From contig DASSJN010000237.1 in NCBI GenBank assembly GCA_035691185.1, forward strand, positions 1 to 15,256: a stretch of DNA of 15,256 bases, given 5' to 3'. The translations under genes were made by a program, and so were the position numbers. The notes beneath the pieces were generated by a model. It had not been told where the DNA came from. It saw only the letters and a program-made list of their open reading frames with translations, and did not search any database. The stretch is from RPQJ01 sp035691185 (GTDB taxonomy: Bacteria; Pseudomonadota; Gammaproteobacteria; Steroidobacterales; Steroidobacteraceae). Below are positions 7,833-13,477 of the stretch, piece after piece; position 1 is the first letter of the stretch, and each line of letters starts with the position of its first letter.

Positions 7833-8597
7833 TCAGGCGGCCGCGGCGCGGCGCGAAGCGAGCTCGCTGCGCAGCCAGCCGAGCCAGGCGGCGAAACCTT
7901 CGCCGCCGCGCCTGCTCAGCTCCAGGATGCCGCCGGCGAAACCGACCTGGCGCAGCGACTGGCGCGCCCGCTCGACGCTGAAGTCCTCCAGGTGCGGCAA
8001 CAGGTCGACCTTGCTGATCAGGGTGAGGTCGCCGGCACGGAACATGACCGGGTACTTGGCCGGCTTGTCGTCGCCCTCGGTCACGGACAGCAGCGTCACG
8101 TTGCGGTGTGCGCCCAGGTCGAAGCTGGCCGGGCAGACCAGGTTGCCGACGTTCTCCACGAACAGCACGTCGAGGCCGCCCAGGGGCAGTTCGTGCAGCG
8201 CGTCGTGGACCATCTGGGCGTCCAGGTGACAGGCGTTGCCGGTCGTGATCTGGACGGCGGGCACCCCGCAGGCGCGGATCCGCGCGGCGTCGTTCTCGGT
8301 CGCGAGGTCGCCCTCGATCACCCCGAGCTTCAGTTCACCCTGCAGCGCCCGGATTGTCGCCTCGAGCAGCGAGGTCTTGCCCGACCCGGGCGACGACATC
8401 AGGTTGACCGCCAGCACGCCGTGCGCGTCGAAATGCGCGCGGTTGTGGGCTGCCACCCGGTCGTTGGCGTCGAGGATCGCGGTGATGACCTCGATCGATT
8501 CGACGTGTCCGTGGGACGCCTTTGGCCCCGCCGGCTGCGCCGCAAACGGCGCCCGGGCGGCCGAGGGTCCGAGTGAACAACCGCAATCGCGACACAT
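7833..8597 (-). CDS. hypB: HypB, nickel-binding GTPase for hydrogenase maturation
   Basis: This 254-residue protein begins MCRDCGC, the high-affinity nickel motif of HypB (Cys2, 5, 7). A G-domain follows with P-loop SSPGSGKT (68-75), the IEGDLATENDAARI switch segment, and the internal metal-site residues Cys123/His124 (GNACHLD) and Cys155 (ENVGNLVCP). The linker after the N-terminal motif is Ala/Pro-rich and has no long His-rich nickel-storage stretch, so storage is unlikely. It loads nickel into the large-subunit precursor together with HypA. ATG 8597 is supported by GAGG about 8 bases upstream; the gene starts 12 bases after the hypA stop. Confidence 0.97.
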   Translation of the reverse strand: MCRDCGCSLGPSAARAPFAAQPAGPKASHGHVESIEVITAILDANDRVAAHNRAHFDAHGVLAVNLMSSPGSGKTSLLEATIRALQGELKLGVIEGDLATENDAARIRACGVPAVQITTGNACHLDAQMVHDALHELPLGGLDVLFVENVGNLVCPASFDLGAHRNVTLLSVTEGDDKPAKYPVMFRAGDLTLISKVDLLPHLEDFSVERARQSLRQVGFAGGILELSRRGGEGFAAWLGWLRSELASRRAAAA

Positions 8598-8609
8598 CGT
8601 CGTTTCCTC

Positions 8610-8975
8610 TTACACGGCCTCGGCGACCGTCTCGACTTCGATCTCGATGCGCTGCAGCAACATCTCCTCGCCGGCGATGACGTCGACCTGCCAGTCCCGG
8701 CAGGCCCCGCAGACCAGGCGGTTCGGCGCCGCCTCGGTTTCGGCGCGGCACGTCCGGCAACGCACCGTCACTGGAACGGATTCGACCACGAGCGTCGCCT
8801 CCTCCGCCACCGTCCCGGCAGCCGCCAGCGGAAAGGCGTGCTCGAGCAGCTTGCCTTCCACGCCCGACAGCACTCCGACAGAGACGGTGACGGACAGCAC
8901 GCGCCGCCGGCCGTGCTGCCGCGAGACGCGTTCGACCTGGTCGATCAGCGCCTGGCAGACGGCGAGTTCATGCAT
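8610..8975 (-). CDS. hypA: HypA, nickel metallochaperone
   Basis: This 121-residue protein starts MHEL, with His2 and Glu3 at the nickel site. It has the zinc-binding pair of CxxC motifs at Cys73/76 and Cys89/92. The length and the motif order are standard. The protein passes nickel with HypB to the hydrogenase precursor. The start overlaps the end of hypC by 8 bases (ATGCATGA), which suggests translational coupling and explains the weak ribosome site of its own. Confidence 0.95.
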   Translation of the reverse strand: MHELAVCQALIDQVERVSRQHGRRRVLSVTVSVGVLSGVEGKLLEHAFPLAAAGTVAEEATLVVESVPVTVRCRTCRAETEAAPNRLVCGACRDWQVDVIAGEEMLLQRIEIEVETVAEAV

Positions 8976-9192
8976 GCCCGAGGATCTCGTCGAACAGGTC
9001 CCAGGTCGAGCGGGCTTCCTCCTCGCTCACCTTCTGTATGGCGTAGCCGACGTGGATGAGCACGTGGTCGCCCACCTCGAGCGGCTCGCCCTGGAGCATG
9101 AACAGGCTGACTTCGCGCTCGATGCCCTTCGCCTCGCAGGTCGCGGCGTAGCCATCGATGTGCTTGATCCTCATCGGTACGGCAAGGCACAT
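8968..9192 (-). CDS. hypC: HypC, small hydrogenase maturation chaperone
   Basis: This 74-residue protein starts MCLAVPMRI. Cys2, exposed after Met removal, is the functional residue of HypC and binds the iron ligand unit. His47 in the VLIHVGYAI segment is the other conserved residue. ATG 9192 is chosen because MCLAxP must be N-terminal and AGGAG lies 11 bases upstream; the GTG at 9204 directly abuts that AGGAG and would bury Cys2. HypC shuttles between HypD and the large-subunit precursor. It is the first gene of the minus-strand operon. It is the only HypC/HybG-type gene in the window, so it presumably serves HynL. Confidence 0.95.
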   Translation of the reverse strand: MCLAVPMRIKHIDGYAATCEAKGIEREVSLFMLQGEPLEVGDHVLIHVGYAIQKVSEEEARSTWDLFDEILGHA

Positions 9193-9226
9193 TTTGTAAG
9201 TCACTCCTGCGGTTTTCGATCGTACC

Positions 9227-9256
9227 GCGTGCGGCAGGCTCGCAGACGCCGCACGC
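9227..9256. promoter_or_regulatory. 9-bp perfect dyad in the divergent control region
   Basis: GCGTGCGGC (9227-9235) pairs with GCCGCACGC (9248-9256) across a 12-base spacer. The arm centres are 21 bp apart, about two helical turns, as expected for a dimer bound on one DNA face. It lies in the probable 5' leader or promoter of hypC, so it could instead be an RNA hairpin. Confidence 0.45.
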
Positions 9257-9269
9257 CTATAAAAATAGG
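9256..9269. promoter_or_regulatory. AT-rich palindrome CCTAT-AAAA-ATAGG, possible promoter core or operator
   Basis: CCTAT (9256-9260) and ATAGG (9265-9269) are complementary around AAAA. This is the most AT-rich spot between the two operons. It could provide -10 elements for either strand, and it directly abuts the dyad at 9227-9256. Confidence 0.4.
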
Positions 9270-9384
9270 TAAATGCCCTGAGTGCGGCTTCGCCGCCCCA
9301 CGCTCTATAAAGTGGCGCGCCCGGCGGAGCCCGGACGCCCGCACTCGTGCGGTCAGCACACGTAATACGCCTGGCGGGGGCTCC

Positions 9385-9876
9385 TTGAAAAGCACTTTGA
9401 TCCTCGGCATCGGCAACACCCTGTTAGGTGACGAGGGTGCGGGCGTCCATGCTCTCGAACGCGTCCGCACGCTGCTCGGCGATGCCACCGATGTGGAGCT
9501 GATCGACGCCGGCACGCTGTGCTTCACGCTGCTGCCGACGCTCGAGGCCTATCGGCGGCTGGTCGTGCTCGACGCCGCGCAGCTCGGCGCGCCCGCGGGC
9601 ACCGTTGCTGCGTTCGAGGGCCCCGCGATGGACGAGTTCCTCGGCCGCCCGCGACGCAGCGTGCACGAAGTCGGGCTCTGCGATCTCATGGACATGGCGC
9701 GCCTGTCGGGCTGCTTCCCGCGGCAGCGCGTGCTGATCGGCATCCAGCCCGAGTTCGTCGACTGGAGCGAAACGTGCTCACCGCCCGTGGCCGCGGCACT
9801 CGATGAGGCCGCGCAGCGCGCGGTCGACTGCGTGCGCCGCTGGGACGCGGAACCGACCGCGAGGGCTGCGGCATGA
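9385..9876 (+). CDS. hynD: HynD/HyaD-type hydrogenase maturation endopeptidase (family M52)
   Basis: This 163-residue protein begins with ILGIGNTLLGDEGAGVHALE. The metal-binding residues of HybD-like proteases align as Glu17, Asp63 (VVLDAA) and His94 (VHEVGL). The enzyme senses nickel in the large subunit and removes its C-terminal tail after the DPCxxCxxH motif, which here is found in HynL. TTG 9385 is chosen as the start: it lies just before the conserved N-terminus, follows a GGGGG ribosome-site-like run, and no ATG or GTG is available in frame nearby. Translation would start at the first residue of the Rossmann-like fold, as in relatives. It is the first gene of the plus operon and overlaps the next gene by ATGA. 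Confidence 0.93.
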   Translation: MKSTLILGIGNTLLGDEGAGVHALERVRTLLGDATDVELIDAGTLCFTLLPTLEAYRRLVVLDAAQLGAPAGTVAAFEGPAMDEFLGRPRRSVHEVGLCDLMDMARLSGCFPRQRVLIGIQPEFVDWSETCSPPVAAALDEAAQRAVDCVRRWDAEPTARAAA

Positions 9877-10319
9877 GCACCGGCGACGCCAACGACAGCC
9901 TTCGATCGATCGGGGTGAAGGTCGAGCCGGTCTCCCCCGACGACATCGACGCCTTCACGCTGAACGTCCTGCCGTTGCTGCACGAGGTGCGCCACGCGCT
10001 CGAGCGCCTGCTCGAAACCGGCGAGCCGACCGTGATCGACATGGGCTCGATTCCGCTCGCCCCGGGCGAGTTCGAGAAGATCGACGGCGCGCTCGGCACG
10101 GGCGAAGTGAGGGCCGTGCTCGAGTCGATGGGGCCCAGCCAGATCTACGAGACGCAGTTCAGCGGCGTCTGGCGCATCACGCATTTCAACGCGGCCAACG
10201 AAATCGTGGGCCGTTTCATCGAAGTCACGCGCATGCCGGAAATCCTGCTCGCGCAGGAAACCGACGTGCGTGTCGGTCTTGATCTCCTGACTCGGAAGCT
10301 CAGCGGGGAGTCCGACTGA
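9873..10319 (+). CDS. hupH: HupH C-terminal-domain-like hydrogenase expression protein (short form)
   Basis: This 148-residue protein has the HupH/HyaF C-terminal type of sequence: an N-terminal helical part with LPLLHEVRHALERL, then VIDMGSIPLAPGE, GTGEVRAVLES, an ETQFSGVWRITHF stretch and IEVTRMPEIL. Full HupH proteins are roughly twice this length, so only the C-terminal conserved domain appears to be present, without any frameshift remnant nearby. HupH-type proteins are needed for normal assembly or maturation of the small subunit in some uptake hydrogenases, but the biochemical role is not settled. The start ATG overlaps the hynD stop by 4 bases, and hynS follows after 62 bases. I am fairly sure of the family and less sure of the gene name. 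Confidence 0.8.
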   Translation: MSTGDANDSLRSIGVKVEPVSPDDIDAFTLNVLPLLHEVRHALERLLETGEPTVIDMGSIPLAPGEFEKIDGALGTGEVRAVLESMGPSQIYETQFSGVWRITHFNAANEIVGRFIEVTRMPEILLAQETDVRVGLDLLTRKLSGESD

Positions 10320-10324
10320 CCCGT

Positions 10325-10339
10325 TGCGGGCCGGCCGCA
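10325..10339 (+). other. Hairpin in the gap between hupH-like gene and hynS
   Basis: TGCGG (10325-10329) pairs with CCGCA (10335-10339) around GCCGG, 6 bases after the hupH-like stop. It could mark mRNA processing or an attenuation point that lets structural genes be expressed differently from hynD/hupH. The stem is short and the region GC-rich, so chance is possible. Confidence 0.3.
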
Positions 10340-10381
10340 TTCCGCCGCTGACGATCACTCCAACGAAGAGGTTCGTGGGCA

Positions 10382-11455
10382 ATGCGCAAAGAACAAACCC
10401 TGGGTGAAGTCCTGGCGGCGAAAGGCGTCTCGCGGCGTGGCTTCATGAAATTCGTGGCGGCCACGACGTCGCTGATGGCGTTGCCCCCGGCGATGATCCC
10501 GAAGGTCGCGGCGGCGCTCGAGAACGCCAGGCGGCCGTCCGTGATCTGGCTTCCGTTCCAGGAATGCACGGGCTGCACCGAGTCGCTGACGCGCTCGCAC
10601 GCGCCGTCGCTCGAGGGCCTGATCTTCGACACGATCTCGCTCGATTACCAGGAAACGATCATGGCGGCGGCCGGCCACCAGGCCGAGGAAGCGCTCGCCG
10701 AGGCGATGAAGCTGAACGACGGCAAGTACCTGCTGGCCGTCGACGGCTCGATCCCGACCAAGGACAAGGCCTTCTCCTGCATCGGCGGCAAGAGCAATTA
10801 CGACGTGTTCGTCGAGGCTGCCAAGGGCGCGGCGGCGATCGTCTGCGTCGGCACGTGCTCGTCGTTCGGCGGTATCCCGGCGGCGCAGCCGAACCCAACC
10901 GGCGCCAAGTCGGTCACGGAAGTGCTCAAGGAAGCCGGCATCGACAAGCCCGTCATCAACGTGCCGGGCTGCCCGCCGCTCCCGAACGCGATCACCGGCG
11001 TGCTGGCGCAGTACCTGACGTTCGGCCAGCTCCCGGAGCTCGACCACCTCGGCCGGCCGAAGGCGTTCTACGGCCAGAACATCCACGATCGCTGCTATCG
11101 CCGCCCGTTCTACGAGCGCGGCCAGTTCGCGGAGACCTTCGACGACGAAGGCGCGAAGAAGGGCTGGTGCCTGTTCAAGGTCGGCTGCAAGGGCCCGGTC
11201 ACCTACAACGCCTGCGCCACGATCAAGTGGAACGGCGGCACGGGCTGGCCGGTCGAAGGCGGCCACGGCTGCCTCGGTTGCTCCGAGCCCGGGTTCTGGG
11301 ACTGGGGCGGCTTCTACAAGCCGCTGTCGCAGGGCCAGTGGGGCGGCTGGAAGACGCTCGGCGTGGCCGCGGCCGCGGGCGCAGCGATCGGCCTCGCGTC
11401 GGTCGCCGTCACGCGCAGCCGGCAGGCCAAGGCGCGCCAGGAGGCAAAGGTATGA
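10382..11455 (+). CDS. hynS: [NiFe]-hydrogenase small subunit, Isp-type (group 1e), Tat-exported
   Basis: This 357-residue protein has a Tat signal SRRGFMKF (17-24) followed by a hydrophobic stretch. Fe-S ligands are readable. Proximal [4Fe-4S]: Cys62, Cys65 (ECTGCTES), Cys159 (GTCSSFGG), Cys197 (PGCPP). Distal: His235, Cys238, Cys263, Cys269. Medial: Cys278, Cys297, Cys300, with WP at 289-290, in keeping with a [3Fe-4S] cluster. The proximal motif CTGC and GTCSSFGG lack the two extra cysteines of O2-tolerant enzymes. Residues about 325-343 form a C-terminal hydrophobic helix followed by basic residues, a probable membrane anchor. The mature protein faces the periplasm with HynL and passes electrons to Isp1/Isp2. 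ATG 10382 has AAGAGG about 10 bases upstream; the stop overlaps isp1 by ATGA. Confidence 0.96.
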   Translation: MRKEQTLGEVLAAKGVSRRGFMKFVAATTSLMALPPAMIPKVAAALENARRPSVIWLPFQECTGCTESLTRSHAPSLEGLIFDTISLDYQETIMAAAGHQAEEALAEAMKLNDGKYLLAVDGSIPTKDKAFSCIGGKSNYDVFVEAAKGAAAIVCVGTCSSFGGIPAAQPNPTGAKSVTEVLKEAGIDKPVINVPGCPPLPNAITGVLAQYLTFGQLPELDHLGRPKAFYGQNIHDRCYRRPFYERGQFAETFDDEGAKKGWCLFKVGCKGPVTYNACATIKWNGGTGWPVEGGHGCLGCSEPGFWDWGGFYKPLSQGQWGGWKTLGVAAAAGAAIGLASVAVTRSRQAKARQEAKV

Positions 11456-12114
11456 CGTTGCTCGAATTCGCCCGTGGGCCCGGCATGCAGTGGGCCCTCG
11501 TGATCTTCCTGGTCGGCGTGGTGTGGCGGCTGGTGGGCTCGTTCCTGCTCGCGCGCAACCGTGACCTGTCGAAGCCGAAGGGCACGGCCTACGCGAAGGC
11601 CGGCGTGCGCGCGATGATCATGCGCTCGATCCCGCCGCACGAGCTCGAGAAGAACATCCAGTTCCAGCACCTGTCGGGCTACGCCTGGCACCTGGGGTTC
11701 TTCGCGACGCTGCTGCTGTTCGGCCCGCACGTGCCGTTCTTCAAGCAGTTCCTTGGCTTCGGCTGGCCGACCCTGCCGAACATCGTCGTGCTGGTCATCG
11801 GCGGCTTCACGCTCGCGATCCTGATCGCGCTGCTGATCCGCCGGGCCATCCACCCCGTGATGCGGCAGATCTCGACGCTCGACGACTGGATCAGCGTGTT
11901 CCTCGTGATCATCCCGCTCGTGACGGGCTTCCTGAGCTACTCGCACGTCGAGATCGGGGCGGTCCGCTACGAGACGATGCTCGCCCTGCACATCCTCAGC
12001 ATCGAAGTGCTGCTCGTGTGGTTCCCGTTCAGCAAGCTGATGCACATGTTCTACACGTTCCCGAGCCGCTACCAGGTAGGCGTGGCCATGGAACGCAAGG
12101 GAGTCAAAGCATGA
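11452..12114 (+). CDS. isp1: Isp1, NarI-like cytochrome b membrane subunit
   Basis: This 220-residue protein has five hydrophobic segments at roughly 13-34, 77-97, 111-130, 147-163 and 176-200. It resembles the respiratory nitrate reductase gamma (NarI) family. Candidate haem b ligands are His80 or His93 near helix 2 and His180 and His198 in or near helix 5. In Isp-type operons this subunit is the membrane partner that is thought to link the periplasmic hydrogenase with Isp2 and the quinone pool. The gene starts by ATGA overlap with hynS behind AGGAGG and ends by ATGA overlap with isp2, so the three are tightly coupled in translation. Confidence 0.92.
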   Translation: MTLLEFARGPGMQWALVIFLVGVVWRLVGSFLLARNRDLSKPKGTAYAKAGVRAMIMRSIPPHELEKNIQFQHLSGYAWHLGFFATLLLFGPHVPFFKQFLGFGWPTLPNIVVLVIGGFTLAILIALLIRRAIHPVMRQISTLDDWISVFLVIIPLVTGFLSYSHVEIGAVRYETMLALHILSIEVLLVWFPFSKLMHMFYTFPSRYQVGVAMERKGVKA

Positions 12115-13442
12115 GCGCCGTCGCAACCGAGATCCAGAGGCTCCGCGAGGAGCTGCGCGACCGTGGCGCGACCGTCAAGACCACGGAACTGCCGGCGGCC
12201 GAGCGCATCGAGCGCGTCAAGGACGTCTTCCGCCGGCGCATCGACGCGAACATGGCGACGTACCTCGAGACCTGCCTGCACTGCGGCATGTGCGCGGAGG
12301 TATGCCATTTCTACGAGGCGACCGGCGAAGGCAAGTACACGCCGATCTACAAGGTCGAACCGCTGCGCCGTTTCTATCGTCGCGAACTCGCCCCGATGGG
12401 CTGGCTGCGCAAGCTCGTGCTGCGCGACATCACGCCCGCGGATCTCGACGAGTGGCAGAAGCTGGTCTACGACGCATGCACGCAGTGTGGCCGCTGCGAC
12501 ATGATCTGCCCGATGGGCATCTACATCTCGCCGATGATCGGCGTGATGCGCGAGGCGATCGCCGCGGCCGGCATGCAACCCGCCGAGAACAAGGCGCTCG
12601 CGAAGGAGGTGCTCGAGAACGGCACGCTGATGGGCATCGGTCCCGAGGACTACCGCCAGGTCGCCGCGGACCTGCAGGCCCAGGGGATCGTGGTTCCGCT
12701 CGACAAGCCCAAGGCCAGCGTGGTCGTGCTGATGAGCGCGATGGACGCGATGTTGTTCAGGGGCGCGATCGGCGCCACCGCGCAGATCATGAACCGGCTC
12801 GGGCTGGACTGGACGATCCGCACCAACGCCGGCGACGCCGCCGTGTTCGACTGGACGTCCGGCGACGAGCGCGCCAAGGCCGCCGTCCTGCGCAAGATCG
12901 TCGCCGAGACGATCTCCGCGGGCGCCAGGACGCTCCTGGTGCCCGAGTGCGGCCACGGCTTCGCCGCGCTGCGCTGGGATGCCGCCAACGTCGTCGGCAC
13001 CGAACTGCCGTTCGAGGTCATGGCGATCTCGGAGTTCCTCGGCCGCGAGATCGAGGCGGGGCGCCTCAAGGTCAAGCCGCTGCCGGCCGGCAAGAGCGTG
13101 ACGTACCACGACCCGTGCAAGGTCGGCCGCTGGAGCGGCGTCTTCGACGAACCGCGCAACGCACTGAAGGCCATCGGCGTCGAGATCCGCGAAATGGAGT
13201 CGCACGCCAAGACCAACTACTGCTGCGGCGGCGGCGGCGGCGTCGTGCTGAACGAGCGCGCCAACAAGCTGCGGGCAGGCGCGTTCCACATCAAGATGAA
13301 GGAAGCTGACGCCACGGGCGCGGGCTCGGTCGTCACGGCGTGCGGCCACTGCCGCATGACGTTCATCGCTGGCGCACAGAATGCGAATTGGCAGAAACCG
13401 ATCGAGAGCCTGGTGGAGCTCGTCGCGGCCAACCTGGCCTGA
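12111..13442 (+). CDS. isp2: Isp2, HdrD/GlpC-like iron-sulfur protein with CCG domain
   Basis: This 443-residue protein contains two ferredoxin-type [4Fe-4S] motifs: Cys55, 58, 61, 65 (CLHCGMCAEVC) and Cys123, 126, 129, 133 (CTQCGRCDMIC). A CCG domain follows with Cys336 (HDPC), Cys371-Cys372 (CCGGGGG) and Cys411/Cys414 (CGHC). The first CCG copy expected in HdrD-like proteins is degenerate, with only ECGHGF (Cys280) recognisable. There is no signal peptide, so it should act on the cytoplasmic side, next to Isp1. In HdrD-like proteins the CCG site carries a special [4Fe-4S] centre used in disulfide or thiol chemistry; its substrate here is unknown. Residues 1-45 are charged and helical, and may form a coiled coil. 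Confidence 0.93.
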   Translation: MSAVATEIQRLREELRDRGATVKTTELPAAERIERVKDVFRRRIDANMATYLETCLHCGMCAEVCHFYEATGEGKYTPIYKVEPLRRFYRRELAPMGWLRKLVLRDITPADLDEWQKLVYDACTQCGRCDMICPMGIYISPMIGVMREAIAAAGMQPAENKALAKEVLENGTLMGIGPEDYRQVAADLQAQGIVVPLDKPKASVVVLMSAMDAMLFRGAIGATAQIMNRLGLDWTIRTNAGDAAVFDWTSGDERAKAAVLRKIVAETISAGARTLLVPECGHGFAALRWDAANVVGTELPFEVMAISEFLGREIEAGRLKVKPLPAGKSVTYHDPCKVGRWSGVFDEPRNALKAIGVEIREMESHAKTNYCCGGGGGVVLNERANKLRAGAFHIKMKEADATGAGSVVTACGHCRMTFIAGAQNANWQKPIESLVELVAANLA

Positions 13443-13477
13443 CGGGCATGGCTCGAGAGACAACCGGAGAATAATCG

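Larger units (their letters stand above)
9193..9384. promoter_or_regulatory. Divergent promoter region between hypC and hynD
   Basis: These 192 bases separate the two divergent operons and must hold the promoters and probably the shared regulatory sites. GTGCGG appears on the plus strand at 9229-9234, 9282-9287 and 9347-9352, and as CCGCAC at 9249-9254 and 9339-9344. TATAAA-like -10 candidates for the plus strand are at 9258-9263 and 9306-9311, without a good -35 partner. Hairpins are GCGGC-TTC-GCCGC (9284-9296) and CCGCAC-TC-GTGCGG (9339-9352). No clear sigma-54 or FNR site was found. Confidence 0.6.

Noticed and set aside
7197..8576. 459-codon plus-strand open frame opposite hypD and hypB
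   Set aside because: Antisense to two intact conserved genes and no recognisable motif.
9372..9387. Possible sigma-54 -24/-12 promoter before hynD
   Set aside because: The GG at the -24 position is not followed by GC at the required distance, and it would overlap the start codon.
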